Assembly: GCA_021817245.1 (NCBI GenBank)
Contig: JAKAVQ010000011.1
Location: 1 to 64,000, forward strand
DNA from: Thermoplasmata archaeon
GTDB taxonomy: Archaea > Thermoplasmatota > Thermoplasmata > Lutacidiplasmatales > UBA184
Direction of reading: 5' to 3'
DNA length: 64,000 bases
The translations under genes were made by a program, and so were the position numbers. The notes under the pieces are model-generated. The model was given only the letters and a program-made list of their open reading frames with translations, was not told the DNA's origin and searched no databases. The first letter of the stretch is position 1. The number at the start of each line of letters is the position of its first letter. Positions 40,219 through 49,186 of this stretch are shown piece by piece.

Positions 40219-41028
40219 ATGGGGGCGGCCCGTCTCGCCACGGTCGTGGTGGCGACCCTACGCCCGATCCCGGACGCGCCGGCCCTCCTGCTCGAGCCGG
40301 CGGAGCCTCCGTATCGACGCTCGATCGTCGTCTCCGACGTGCACCTCGGCCTCGGAAGCAGCCGCGCCCGGCCGTCCGGTCCTCCCGAAGCGTCGGGGGA
40401 GGGTATGGCAGAGCAGCTCGTCGTCCTCGCCGCCCGGCACCGGGCGCCGGCCCTCCTCGTCGCCGGAGATGTGAAGCACCCGATCGTCGGGACTCCGCCC
40501 GCGCTCCGTCCCGTGGTCTTCGACTTCTTTGCCCGTCTCCTCGCTGAAGGGCTCGACGTCGGGGTCGTGCTTGGGAACCACGACGTGGGGCTCGTCCGTC
40601 AGCTGCCGCGCGAGGTCGTGGTGCATCCGGCGAGCGGTGTCGTGCTCGACGGGGTCGGGATCTTCCACGGGCATCGCTGGCCCTCGAACCGGGTGCTGCG
40701 CTCGGCCCGGCTGGTGGCCGGTCACCTTCACCCGGGCTTCCGCCTGGCGCCGACGCCGGACGACCCGGAAGGGAAGCGCCGGTGCTGGGTCCGGGTGGAG
40801 CCCCCTCGGGTGCCGCCCGGACCCCGCCGTCGCCGACGGCACCTAGAGCCGCGCGCGAGCGAGATCGTGATCCTGCCGGCGTTCAATCCGATCGCGGGCA
40901 CGGAGGCGCTCAACCGTTCGCGGCCCGCCCGGGGCCGCTCGTTCCTCTACCGGAGATTCCTCGCGCGAGGGACTCCCCGCGCCTACCTCCTCGACGGAAC
41001 CGACCTCGGCCCGTTGCCTACGCGGTAG
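40219..41028 (+). CDS. Metallophosphoesterase
   Basis: The 269-residue protein has the calcineurin-like motif series: VVSDVHLGLG, LLVAGDVKH, GVVLGNHDVG and GHRW/AGHLHPGF. The ATG at 40219 is the first in frame that leaves the domain whole; the frame is open upstream. It belongs to the archaeal group of SbcD-like or YfcE-like phosphoesterases often found near helicases, but the substrate is unknown. Its end overlaps the YyaL-like gene by 11 bases, tail to tail. Confidence 0.9.
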   Translation: MGAARLATVVVATLRPIPDAPALLLEPAEPPYRRSIVVSDVHLGLGSSRARPSGPPEASGEGMAEQLVVLAARHRAPALLVAGDVKHPIVGTPPALRPVVFDFFARLLAEGLDVGVVLGNHDVGLVRQLPREVVVHPASGVVLDGVGIFHGHRWPSNRVLRSARLVAGHLHPGFRLAPTPDDPEGKRRCWVRVEPPRVPPGPRRRRRHLEPRASEIVILPAFNPIAGTEALNRSRPARGRSFLYRRFLARGTPRAYLLDGTDLGPLPTR

Positions 41029-43132
41029 CTGTCGGAGTCGCGGAGGAGAGGCGTCGCCTAAGCTCCTCAGGCTCGGTGATCGGCGGCGCGCAGGAGATGC
41101 CGGAGCACAGGAGGGCCCGGGAGCTCCCGGCGTCGGTCGTGCCGGTCGGCACCGGGAAGGAGAACGGAGGCGGTGGCCGTCCCGCAAAGACCGCAACGTT
41201 CGGGTGCCAGGTCCGCCGGGCGGCACGGAGCAGCGCGGCGGCGTCGGGGCCCGTCCCCTCGACGATGACGGTCACCGGGTCGGTCGTGAGCAGGCCGGCC
41301 GCGAGCCCCGATCCCGCCGCAAAGAGGCCGGCCCCCGCAATCCGAGACGCGATCGGCGGGAGGAGCGCCCGCGCCTTCTCGGTCCAGAAGTCCTCATGGA
41401 GGAGCGCCCCGGTCCGCCGGAACGCGAGCGCCGCCGCGGCGTTCGCGGAGAGGTGGGGGCTGTCCTCGAGCGGGTAGGAAGGGTCGTGCGTGCCCGCGAG
41501 CGGGGGGCAGTCGTAGAGCCCGGGCGCCACGTCGCGCAGAAGACCGTCCTCGCCCCGGAACTCCTGGTCCACGAGCTCGAGAATGCGCACGGCCGGCGCG
41601 AGGTAGTCGGACGAGGAGACGGCGACGGCGAGTTCGAGCAGGCCTCCCGCGAAGGCGACCTGGTCCTCGAGGAGGCCGAAGCCGCTCACCGACTCCCCGT
41701 CGAGCCGGTGCGCGACGCCGCGATCCGGACGGTAGGCGACCCGCAGCAGCCGATCGGCGGCCCGACGCGCCGCGTCGACCACGTCGTCCTCGCCGAGGAA
41801 CGTCCCGGCCCTCGCCAGCGCGCCGATCAATCGGCCGTTGATGTCCGCGTAGAGGGCGCGGTCGACCGTCGGGGGAGGCCGTCGGGCCCGCTCCACGCGC
41901 AGCTTCTCGAGCGCGCGCCCGAGCACGACCGTCGGGGGTGCGTCGACCTCGACGCCCTGTGCGGCCTCGTCGAGCGGAAGGAGACGGAAGAGGACGTTGC
42001 GGTCGGGGTCGTGGGGCATTCGCGCTTCGGTGCCGACCCCGAAGAATCGAGTGACGAGACGGGCCTCGGCGGGGTCGAGGACCTGCCGTAACTCCGCGCG
42101 GCTCCACGTGAAGTAGCTTCCGTCATCGCCCGGAGCGTTGTCGGCGTCCTGGCTCGCACCGAAGCCTCCCTCCGGGTCTCCGAGGACCGACCGGATCCAG
42201 CCGACCGTTCCCCGGACGACCTCGGCGAACCGTTCCTCCCCGAACTGCTGGGCGCCGTCGACGTAGGCCCCGAGGAGCGCGGCGTTGTCGACCCCCATCT
42301 TCTCGAAGTGGGGGATGTGCCAGCCCTCGTCGACCGCGTAGCGGTGAAAACCGCCGCCGACCTGATCGTAGAGACCCCCGTCGGCCATCCGCAAGAGAGT
42401 CTCCCGGGCCCGGTCGAGGCTGGAGGGCTCCCCGCGGACGAACGCATCCCAGAGTAGGAAGCCGATCGCGGTGGGGTGCGGGAACTTCGGCGCGGTGCCG
42501 AACCCCCCGTGCACCGGGTCGTAGCTCGAGAGTATTTCCGTTCGGACCCCGTCGACGAACCGGTCCAGCGCGACGGCCGTCGAGCTCCTTCGGGACCGCA
42601 TCCGCGCGAGGGCGTCCTGGATCCCCCGGGCATTCTCCCGGAGCCGCTCGGGCTCCTCCTTCCAGAGCCGCGCGACCTCACCGAGCACGCGGCGGAACCC
42701 GGGCCGCCCGTGGCCGTCCGTGGGGGGGAAGTACGTGCCGCCGAGGAAGACCTCCCCTTCCGGCGTCAGGAACGCCGTCAGGGGCCAGCCTCCCTCACCG
42801 GTGAGCGCTCCGACCTGCCGCTGGTAGCGTCGGTCGACCTCGGGATGCTGGTCCCGGTCGACCTTCACCGCGACGAAGTGCTGGCCGATGAGGCGGGCGA
42901 CGTCCGGGTCCGAGTAGGTCCCTTCGTCCATCACGTGACACCAGTGGCACCAGGAGGCCCCGATGTCGAGAAGGACCGGCCGGCTCGAGCCCCGGGCACG
43001 CTCGAACGCCTCGCTCCCCCACGGATACCACTCGATCGCCTGCTCGGCGGCGCTCCGGAGGTAGCCCGAGGGGGCGCCGGCCAGCCGCCAGCCGCCCGTG
43101 CGACGGGTGGGGTTCGGGGGGCGATCGCTCAT
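41018..43132 (-). CDS. YyaL-type thioredoxin-domain protein (DUF255)
   Basis: The 704-residue protein starts with a thioredoxin-like domain (about 15-185) with active site SWCHWCHVM (Cys62, Cys65), then VKVDRDQHPEVDRRYQ and GEGGWPLTAFLTPEGEVFLGGTYFPP, which are family hallmarks. The remainder is an (alpha/alpha)6 glycosidase/epimerase-like barrel with GGLYDQVGGGFHRYAVDEGWHIPHFEKMGVDNA. The family is found in all domains (human SPATA20) without an agreed function. Length is as expected. Confidence 0.95.
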   Translation of the reverse strand: MSDRPPNPTRRTGGWRLAGAPSGYLRSAAEQAIEWYPWGSEAFERARGSSRPVLLDIGASWCHWCHVMDEGTYSDPDVARLIGQHFVAVKVDRDQHPEVDRRYQRQVGALTGEGGWPLTAFLTPEGEVFLGGTYFPPTDGHGRPGFRRVLGEVARLWKEEPERLRENARGIQDALARMRSRRSSTAVALDRFVDGVRTEILSSYDPVHGGFGTAPKFPHPTAIGFLLWDAFVRGEPSSLDRARETLLRMADGGLYDQVGGGFHRYAVDEGWHIPHFEKMGVDNAALLGAYVDGAQQFGEERFAEVVRGTVGWIRSVLGDPEGGFGASQDADNAPGDDGSYFTWSRAELRQVLDPAEARLVTRFFGVGTEARMPHDPDRNVLFRLLPLDEAAQGVEVDAPPTVVLGRALEKLRVERARRPPPTVDRALYADINGRLIGALARAGTFLGEDDVVDAARRAADRLLRVAYRPDRGVAHRLDGESVSGFGLLEDQVAFAGGLLELAVAVSSSDYLAPAVRILELVDQEFRGEDGLLRDVAPGLYDCPPLAGTHDPSYPLEDSPHLSANAAAALAFRRTGALLHEDFWTEKARALLPPIASRIAGAGLFAAGSGLAAGLLTTDPVTVIVEGTGPDAAALLRAARRTWHPNVAVFAGRPPPPFSFPVPTGTTDAGSSRALLCSGISCAPPITEPEELRRRLSSATPTATA

Positions 43133-43237
43133 GCCGGAGGGGGCCGCGGGGGCAGATAGGATTGTCGGGAGTGGTCCCGCACGAGCGCCGCCGACCTCGC
43201 GTAACCGGCTGACCGATGCGTTACCTCGCGCGCGCTC

Positions 43238-43246
43238 GTTATAAGG
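43238..43246 (+). promoter_or_regulatory. TATA-like box of the psmA-exosome operon
   Basis: GTTATAAGG lies 32-40 bases before the psmA ATG and is the only AT-rich element in the divergent gap. Confidence 0.7.
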
Positions 43247-43277
43247 GGGACCTCAGTGGCGGACCGAGGCAACCCCG

Positions 43278-44033
43278 ATGGAGATGCAACCGGGCCAGAT
43301 GGCCTACGACCGGGCGATCACGGTCTTCTCCCCGGACGGCCGGCTCTTCCAGGTCGAGTACGCCCGGGAGGCGGTACGACGGGGCGCGACGACGGCGGGG
43401 GTCGTCTACTCGAACGGGGTCGTGCTTATCGCCGACCGCCGCATCCCCAACCCGAAGCTCGCCGAGCCCTCGAGCCTCGAGAAGATCCACCAGATCGACG
43501 AGAACATCGCGTGCGCGACCGCCGGCCTGGTCGCCGACGCCCGGGTGCTCGTCGACTACGCGCGTCTCTCCGCGCAGATCAACCGGGTGACGTACTCGGA
43601 GCCGATGTCGGTCGAGCTTCTCGTCCGCCGCATCTGCGACTATAAGCAGCAGTACACCCAGTTCGGCGGGGTCCGTCCCTTCGGGACCGCGCTCCTGGTG
43701 GGGGGGTACGATGACGGGGGCGTTCACCTGTTCGAGACCGAGCCGTCCGGTTCGCTGACGAGCTTCAAGGCGGCGAGCACCGGCGGGAACAAGGGGCCAG
43801 TGATGGAGCTCTTTGAGCAGAAGTACCGGCCCGGCATCGACCGGGACGCGGCCGTGCTTCTGGCGCTCGAGGGGCTGCGCGCCGGCCTCGAGGAGGGCGG
43901 AAGCCTGGCCCAGGTGGAGGTCTGCACCGTCGAGCGCGACGTCGGCATGAGCCGGCTCTCGGCGGAGGAGATCCAGCGTCTCGTCCAGCGATTGCCGTCC
44001 GCCGGGGCAACGGGTAAGAGCAACCGCGCCTAG
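43278..44033 (+). CDS. psmA: Proteasome alpha subunit
   Basis: The 251-residue protein has the alpha-subunit N-terminal signature YDRAITVFSPDGRLFQVEYAREAV, followed by VVLIADRR, ATAGLVADARVLVDYAR and RPFGTALLVGGYD. The N-terminal extension forms the gate of the 20S core. Seven copies form each outer ring and receive substrates from unfoldases. It leads the operon with sbds and the exosome genes, a conserved archaeal arrangement linking protein and RNA turnover. Confidence 0.97.
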   Translation: MEMQPGQMAYDRAITVFSPDGRLFQVEYAREAVRRGATTAGVVYSNGVVLIADRRIPNPKLAEPSSLEKIHQIDENIACATAGLVADARVLVDYARLSAQINRVTYSEPMSVELLVRRICDYKQQYTQFGGVRPFGTALLVGGYDDGGVHLFETEPSGSLTSFKAASTGGNKGPVMELFEQKYRPGIDRDAAVLLALEGLRAGLEEGGSLAQVEVCTVERDVGMSRLSAEEIQRLVQRLPSAGATGKSNRA

Positions 44034-44057
44034 CGCGGGCGCGCCCGAGGGCGCTCC

Positions 44058-44753
44058 ATGGTCAAGGTCGACGACGCGGTCATCGCCCGGTGGGAGATCG
44101 CCGGCTCTCGCTTCGAGGTCCTGGTCGATCCGCAGGCGGTCCAGGAGCTCAAGGACGGGAAGGACGTCGATCTCTCCGACAAGCTCGCGCTGGACCAGGT
44201 CTTCAAGGACGCGAAAAAGGGCGACAAGATCTCCGACGAACATCTCGAGCACACGTTCCACACGCGCAACATCGTCGAGATCGCCCGTCAGATCGTCCTC
44301 AAGGGCGAGGTTCAGGTCACGACCGAGCAGCGGCACCGCCTCCAGGAGGCGAAGCGCCGGCAGGTCGTCGCGCTCATCGCGCGGAACGCGATGAACCCGC
44401 AGACCGGCGCCCCCCACCCGCCGGCCCGCATCGAGTCGGCGATGAACGAGGCGAAGGTCCACATCGATCCGTTCAAGCCCGTCGACGCTCAGGTCCAGGA
44501 GGTCCTCACGAAACTCCGCCCGCTGATCCCGATCCGGCTCGACGTCGTGAAGGTCCGCGTCCGGCTCCCCGGGCAGCATTACCCGAGAGTGATCGGCGAG
44601 GTGAAGGGCCTGGGCAAGCTCCTCGAGGAGCAGTGGCTCTCGGACGGGAGCTGGAGCGGCGTGGTCGAGATCCCGGCCGGTATGCAGACCGAGCTGTACG
44701 AGAAACTGAGCGCTCGGACCAAGGGCGCCGCCGAGACCGCTTTGGTTAAATAG
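44058..44753 (+). CDS. sdo1: SBDS ribosome maturation factor
   Basis: The 231-residue protein has the three SBDS domains: FYSH domain (residues 1-85, with ARWEIAGSRFEVLVDPQAV and DQVFKDAKKGDKIS), helical domain 2 (QRHRLQEAKRRQVVALIARNAMNP) and ferredoxin-like domain 3 (IRLDVVKVRVRLPGQHYPRV). It helps release aIF6 from the large ribosomal subunit. It lies 24 bases after psmA. Confidence 0.96.
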   Translation: MVKVDDAVIARWEIAGSRFEVLVDPQAVQELKDGKDVDLSDKLALDQVFKDAKKGDKISDEHLEHTFHTRNIVEIARQIVLKGEVQVTTEQRHRLQEAKRRQVVALIARNAMNPQTGAPHPPARIESAMNEAKVHIDPFKPVDAQVQEVLTKLRPLIPIRLDVVKVRVRLPGQHYPRVIGEVKGLGKLLEEQWLSDGSWSGVVEIPAGMQTELYEKLSARTKGAAETALVK

Positions 44754-44789
44754 GCCACGCCCGTCGCACGCCCCGGTGCAGAAGGAAAA

Positions 44790-45653
44790 ATGTCTCGAGG
44801 CCATCGGCCCGGCCACCGACGGCGCGGTCGCGGGGAGTCTTCCCCGTCCCCGTCGGGCGAACGGGTACTAGTTCTCCCGGGCGAGGAGATCCCCGCCCAC
44901 GGCCTGAAGCCGGGACCCGGTACGTACCGGCTCGGCGGCAAGGTCTATGCCAGCATCGTCGGACTCCTGGCATCGCGTCCTCCCCTTCTCCAGGTGATCC
45001 CGCTCTCGGGGCGGTACATCCCGCGGCCGGACGACGTCGTGATCGGCATCGTCACGGACGTGCAGTCGACGTTCTGGCTTCTCGACATCAGCGCGCCGCG
45101 CTGGGCCCCCCTCCACATGACCGGCACCCCCTGGCCGGTCGATATCGGCGAGACCGACCGCTACCTCCACGTCGGGGACGCGGTCGTCGTCCGGGTCGAG
45201 AGCCTGGAGGCGACGGGCCGGATCGGGGTCACGATGAACGGCGAGCGCCTCGGCAAGCTCGAGGGCGGCACGATCGTTCACCTCTCCCCTGCTCGGGTGC
45301 CCCGACTCGTCGGGCGCGGCGGCTCGATGATCCAGACGATCACCCGGCTGACCGGCGCCGAGATCGCCGTCGGCCAGAACGGTCGGATCTGGATCGGGGG
45401 AACCCCCGATGGGATCCACCGGGTCTCGGAGGTGCTGAACCTGATCGAGGAGAACGGCCAGCGACCGGGGCTCACCGAGCGGGTCGAGAGCTATCTGCTC
45501 GCGACCGCGCCGACCAGCGAGGGGGGGCCCGAGGCGCCGCCGCCCGAGGGCGACGGAGGCGAACGGGCGCCGTCCGTCGCGGGCGAGGACGAGGAAGAGG
45601 GGGAATCCGAGACCTCCGACGAGGTCGATGGTCCCGGCCCGGAGCCCGAGTGA
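44790..45653 (+). CDS. rrp4: Exosome subunit Rrp4
   Basis: The 287-residue protein has an N-terminal domain (VLVLPGEEIPAHGLKPGPGT), an S1 domain (about 65-150, DVVIGIVTDVQSTFWLLDI) and a KH domain with RLVGRGGSMIQTI. The last 50 residues are acidic and Gly/Pro-rich, a tail longer than usual. Rrp4 forms the RNA-binding cap on the Rrp41-Rrp42 ring. GGTTAAATAGG at the end of sbds may be an internal promoter. Confidence 0.96.
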   Translation: MSRGHRPGHRRRGRGESSPSPSGERVLVLPGEEIPAHGLKPGPGTYRLGGKVYASIVGLLASRPPLLQVIPLSGRYIPRPDDVVIGIVTDVQSTFWLLDISAPRWAPLHMTGTPWPVDIGETDRYLHVGDAVVVRVESLEATGRIGVTMNGERLGKLEGGTIVHLSPARVPRLVGRGGSMIQTITRLTGAEIAVGQNGRIWIGGTPDGIHRVSEVLNLIEENGQRPGLTERVESYLLATAPTSEGGPEAPPPEGDGGERAPSVAGEDEEEGESETSDEVDGPGPEPE

Positions 45654-45680
45654 TCGATTGAAGTTCCAGGAGCAGAAACC

Positions 45681-46433
45681 ATGGGAAGCGTAGGTGCGAA
45701 AGAGGTACCGGTCCTGCTGAGCCCCGAGGGGATCCGGATCGATGGGCGCCGGTTGGACGAGCTGCGACCGATCCGAATCCAGGCGGGCGCGCTCCACCAG
45801 GCCGACGGCTCGGCGTTCGTGGAGTGGGGCGCCAACAAGGTGATGGCCGCGGTCTATGGCCCGCGCGAGGTCCATCCCCGCCACCTCCAGCAGAACGACA
45901 AGGCCGTCATTCAGTGCCGCTACAACATGGCCGCGTTCTCGGTCGACGAGCGCAAGCGGCCCGGGCTCGACCGCCGCAGCCAGGAGATCAGCAAGGTGAT
46001 CGCCGAGGCGTTCGAATCGGTGGTCTTCGCCGAGGAGTTCCCCCGCACGAGCATCGACGTCTACATCGAGGTGCTGCAGGCGAACGCCGGCACGCGCTGC
46101 GCCGGCCTCGTCGCGGCCTCCGTGGCGCTCGCCGACGCCGGGATCCCGATGGTCGACCTCCTGCCGGCGGTCGCGGTCGGAAAGATCGGCGGGGCGATCG
46201 CGCTCGATCTCAAGAAGGAGGAGGACAACTTCGGTGAGGCCGACCTTCCGATGGCGCTCGTACCGCAGTCCGGGCGCCTCGTGCTCCTCCAGATGGAAGG
46301 TCACATGACCGAAGAAGAGCTCGCCCGCGCCCTCGACCTTGGCGTCGTGGGTTGCCGGGACATCTACGAGAAGATGAAGGCGGCCCTGCGCGAGCGCTAC
46401 GCGGTCCGCCCGGCCGAGGAGGGAGGCGCATGA
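45681..46433 (+). CDS. rrp41: Exosome subunit Rrp41 (catalytic RNase PH-like)
   Basis: The 250-residue protein has RNase PH features: IRIDGRRLDELRPIRIQAG, YGPREVHPRHLQ, RCRYNMAAFSVDERKRPG, and RTSIDVYIEVLQANAGTRCAGLVAAS. The arginines and aspartates of the phosphorolytic site are retained, so this is the active subunit that degrades RNA 3'-5' and can add tails. The stop overlaps the rrp42 start (ATGA). Confidence 0.96.
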   Translation: MGSVGAKEVPVLLSPEGIRIDGRRLDELRPIRIQAGALHQADGSAFVEWGANKVMAAVYGPREVHPRHLQQNDKAVIQCRYNMAAFSVDERKRPGLDRRSQEISKVIAEAFESVVFAEEFPRTSIDVYIEVLQANAGTRCAGLVAASVALADAGIPMVDLLPAVAVGKIGGAIALDLKKEEDNFGEADLPMALVPQSGRLVLLQMEGHMTEEELARALDLGVVGCRDIYEKMKAALRERYAVRPAEEGGA

Positions 46434-47218
46434 GCGGCGGGGTCACCGCCGAGATCCGCACCACCCACATCCTCGACCTCGCGGCCGAAGGCAAGCGCCT
46501 CGACGGCCGCGGACCCGACGAGTACCGCCCGATCACCATCGAGCCGGGGTTCGTCGTGACGGCGGACGGTTCGGCCCTGGTCCGGATGGGGGACACCGCG
46601 GTCCTCGCCGGCATCAAGCTCGAGCCGGGCAAGCCGTTCCCCGACACGCCGAACGCCGGGGTGCTGACGACGAACGCCGAGCTGGTCCCGCTGTCGAACC
46701 CCACGTTCGAGCCCGGTCCGCCGCAACCCGGCGCGATCGAGGTCTCGCGGGTCGTGGACCGCGCGATCCGCGCCGCCGAGACGATCGACCTCACGCGGCT
46801 GTGCGTGACGCCGGGGGAGAAGAGCTGGGTCTGCTACACGGACGTCCATGTCCTGGACCACGACGGGAACCTTATCGACGCCGCGCTCCTCGCGGCGGTG
46901 AGCGCGCTCGCGCACGCCATCGTCCCCGCGAAGCGCTTCGGGGTCCGAGAGGTTGACTATGCGCTCGAGATCCAGCATTACCCGATCGAGAGCACGTTCG
47001 TCCGCCTCGGCGAAGCGATCGTGGTCGACCCCACTTTTGACGAGGAGGCGGCCGCCCAGGGACGACTCACCGTCGCGACGGACGAGGCCGGACGCGTCGT
47101 GGCGATGCAGAAGGGCCTGGTCGGCGCGTTCTCGCCCGACGACGTGAAGGAGATCGTCCACCGCGCGTTCCGCCACGGCGACCGGCTGCGCGAGCTCGCG
47201 AAGAGGAGCAGCGCATGA
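46430..47218 (+). CDS. rrp42: Exosome subunit Rrp42 (RNase PH-like, structural)
   Basis: The 262-residue protein has GKRLDGRGPDEYRPITIEPG, GDTAVLAGIKLEPG, VSRVVDRAIRAAETIDLTRLCV and VYTDVHVLDHDGNLIDAALLA. Rrp42 pairs with Rrp41 in the hexameric ring but lacks phosphorolytic activity. It overlaps rrp41 upstream and the L37Ae gene downstream by four bases each, indicating strict coupling. Confidence 0.96.
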   Translation: MSGGVTAEIRTTHILDLAAEGKRLDGRGPDEYRPITIEPGFVVTADGSALVRMGDTAVLAGIKLEPGKPFPDTPNAGVLTTNAELVPLSNPTFEPGPPQPGAIEVSRVVDRAIRAAETIDLTRLCVTPGEKSWVCYTDVHVLDHDGNLIDAALLAAVSALAHAIVPAKRFGVREVDYALEIQHYPIESTFVRLGEAIVVDPTFDEEAAAQGRLTVATDEAGRVVAMQKGLVGAFSPDDVKEIVHRAFRHGDRLRELAKRSSA

Positions 47219-47487
47219 GCAAGCGGACGAAGAAGGTCGGCTCGACCGGCTGGATGGGACCGCGCTACGGGATCCGGATCCGCCGCCGGGTCCTCGAGAT
47301 CGACCGGGCCCGCTCGAAGGACGCGGCCTGTCCACGGTGCTCGACGGTCACGCTGCACCGGGTCGCCTCGGGGATCTTCGAGTGCCGCCGATGCGGCACC
47401 CGCTTCGCGTCGAACGCGTACGTCTTCCAGGCACCGCCACCGATCTCGCGCACCGAGCGCGGGGCCGAGAGAGCGGTCGCCCCCTAG
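47215..47487 (+). CDS. rpl37ae: Ribosomal protein L37Ae (eL43)
   Basis: The 90-residue protein is the zinc-ribbon protein of the large subunit: TKKVGSTGWMGPRYGIRIRR at the start and CPRC ... CRRCGTRFASNAY as the zinc site. Position after rrp42 is the normal archaeal order. The C-terminal 15 residues are a variable tail. Confidence 0.96.
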   Translation: MSKRTKKVGSTGWMGPRYGIRIRRRVLEIDRARSKDAACPRCSTVTLHRVASGIFECRRCGTRFASNAYVFQAPPPISRTERGAERAVAP

Positions 47488-47520
47488 GGGCCCCGCTCTC
47501 CGCGGCATGGGCGCCGGCAA

Positions 47521-47530
47521 GCCTTAAGCG
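47521..47530 (+). promoter_or_regulatory. TATA-like box of rpoP
   Basis: GCCTTAAGCG lies 24-33 bases before the ATG at 47554, so rpoP may be transcribed from its own promoter besides readthrough. Confidence 0.4.
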
Positions 47531-47553
47531 GTCACGCCCGGTCCACGCCGTCG

Positions 47554-47688
47554 ATGTTCCGCTGTATCCGCTGCGGAGAGGCGCTGCCCTCCGACGCGAA
47601 CCTGTTCGGGGTGCGCTGCGACAACTGTGGCGGGAAGATCTTCACGAAGGAACACCCCAACGTGAAGAAGGTCATGAAGGCCCGATAG
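47554..47688 (+). CDS. rpoP: DNA-directed RNA polymerase subunit P (Rpo12)
   Basis: The 44-residue protein reads MFRCIRCGEALPSDANLFGV, then RCDNCGGKIFTKEHPN. The zinc ligands are Cys4, Cys7, Cys22 and Cys25. This is the archaeal counterpart of Rpb12, which docks at the Rpo3/Rpo10/Rpo11 assembly platform. The length and position after the L37Ae gene are typical for archaea. Confidence 0.95.
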   Translation: MFRCIRCGEALPSDANLFGVRCDNCGGKIFTKEHPNVKKVMKAR

Positions 47689-47696
47689 GGCCGGAC

Positions 47697-48323
47697 CTAT
47701 CGTTCGTCCGGCCCGCGCCCGGTCCACGGGCCCCGGATCTCGGCGATCCGCTGCCAGGCGGGCCAGCGGCGCTCGATCAGCCGATCGAGGGAGTAGCGGC
47801 TGGGCCCGTACGTCGCGTTGACGATCATCAGGAGCAAGAACGCGAAGGCGTAGATGACCCCCGTGCCGATGTCGGTCGAACCGGGCCCGTACGGACCCCC
47901 GAACCCCTCCGGCACCGCCCAGATGAACAGGCTCAGGATCGCCCCGCCTCCGTAGGCGATCTTGCGCGCGAAGCCGAGCAGGAGCGCGGCGGCCACCGCG
48001 AGCTCGAGAGCGCCCGTCGAATAGACCCAGAAGGCCGGGTTCTGGCTCGCCTGGGCCCCCCAGAAGGAGAACCAGCCCTGCAACCAGGCCGGCTGGCCGG
48101 CCCCCGCGTCCTGGACCATCCCCGGGAAGGCGTCCACGAGGCCCGGGGCGAACTTGAACGCCCCATCGATCCCCCAGACCAGCCCGAAGGCGACCCGGAG
48201 GAACGACTTGAGGCCCTCCCGATTCCGGTAGATCCAGGAGTCGAGCCGTGCCTGCGGGTCCCGGCCGCCGGGCGCCCGGGTCTGCTCCTCCGTCGTCGGT
48301 CCGACCCCCTCGCCCCAGGGCAC
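47697..48323 (-). CDS. DoxX-family membrane protein
   Basis: The 208-residue protein has four likely helices: FLRVAFGLVWGIDGAFKFAP, AFWVYSTGALELAVAAALLLG, YGGGAILSLFIWAVPEGFGG and GTGVIYAFAFLLLMIVNA. The conserved early FGLVWGIDGAFKF and the E in ALELAVA fit DoxX/TQO-like proteins. DoxD is the membrane part of thiosulfate:quinone oxidoreductase, but most DoxX proteins have other or unknown roles. The GTG at 48323 is chosen because it precedes the first helix by a plausible soluble tail. Confidence 0.85.
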   Translation of the reverse strand: MPWGEGVGPTTEEQTRAPGGRDPQARLDSWIYRNREGLKSFLRVAFGLVWGIDGAFKFAPGLVDAFPGMVQDAGAGQPAWLQGWFSFWGAQASQNPAFWVYSTGALELAVAAALLLGFARKIAYGGGAILSLFIWAVPEGFGGPYGPGSTDIGTGVIYAFAFLLLMIVNATYGPSRYSLDRLIERRWPAWQRIAEIRGPWTGRGPDER

Positions 48324-48440
48324 CGGCCGGGCAGATAGATGAGGGTTGCTCGCGCCGCCAACGGCGCGCTCCGTCGATAGTCCGCCCGCCGACCGTCCGA
48401 GGGCCGATAGGTTTAGCCTCCGCACTCCCTCGCGGCGGCG

Positions 48441-49121
48441 ATGGCCGAGGACCGGTGCTCGACCGGCGTTCCCTCGGTCGACCGGTTGCTCGGAGGCGGG
48501 CTCGAGACCGACTCGCTGACCGAGATCTACGGCGAGGGGGGGAGCGGCAAGACCCTCTTCTGCCTCGGGGTGGCCCACCGTATTGCGCGGGAGGGGCGCT
48601 GGGTGTTCTACATCGACACCGAGGGTCTCAGCGTCGACCGTCTCGGCGCGATCGCGGGGGCCGAGCTCGACCGCATCCTCGGCCGGTTCTTGCTCTCCGC
48701 GCCGAAGGACCTCGAAGAGCAGGGCCGTGCCATCGCCACAGCGTGCGCCCTGGCCCGGGAGGGAAAGCGTCCGGTGGGGCTCATCGTCGTCGACTCGGGG
48801 ACGGCCTACTACCGGCTCTCCCTCTCGGGGCCGGACGAGGACGACGCCCGTCAGGCGCTCTCGGTCGCGGTCGCCGACCTGGTCGCGACCGCCCTCCGTG
48901 CCCAGGTACCCGTCCTCCTGACGAACCAGGTCTGGCGAAGCGTCCGGGAGGGGACCCTCGAACCGTTGGGAGGTTCGTTCCTCAACCACGCCGCGAAGAC
49001 GATCCTCCGATTCGAGCGTCTCCCCGGACCCCGCCGCCGGGTCGTACTGGTGAAGCACCGCTCCCTGCCCGAAGGCTCCGCCGAGTTCCGCATCACGTCG
49101 ACCGGGCTCGAAGGACCGTGA
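48441..49121 (+). CDS. radB: DNA repair and recombination protein RadB
   Basis: The 226-residue protein is a RecA-fold ATPase without the N-terminal DNA-binding domain of RadA: STGVPSVDRLLGGGLET, Walker A GEGGSGKT (31-38), VFYIDTEGLS, Walker B LIVVDS, VLLTNQV and a C-terminal VVLVKHRS. RadB is a euryarchaeal RadA paralogue that modulates recombination. It is followed by ogt, 65 bases downstream on the same strand. Confidence 0.94.
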   Translation: MAEDRCSTGVPSVDRLLGGGLETDSLTEIYGEGGSGKTLFCLGVAHRIAREGRWVFYIDTEGLSVDRLGAIAGAELDRILGRFLLSAPKDLEEQGRAIATACALAREGKRPVGLIVVDSGTAYYRLSLSGPDEDDARQALSVAVADLVATALRAQVPVLLTNQVWRSVREGTLEPLGGSFLNHAAKTILRFERLPGPRRRVVLVKHRSLPEGSAEFRITSTGLEGP

Positions 49122-49186
49122 TCCGCACCCGAATGCTCGAGAGGGGTCGCTCAAACGCCATAAGCGCCCGGACCCCTCCCTCCGCG

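Noticed and set aside
47697-48323. DoxD subunit of thiosulfate:quinone oxidoreductase
   Set aside because: Only the general DoxX fold is visible and no DoxA partner is adjacent, so the specific enzyme is not claimed despite the rhodanese elsewhere.
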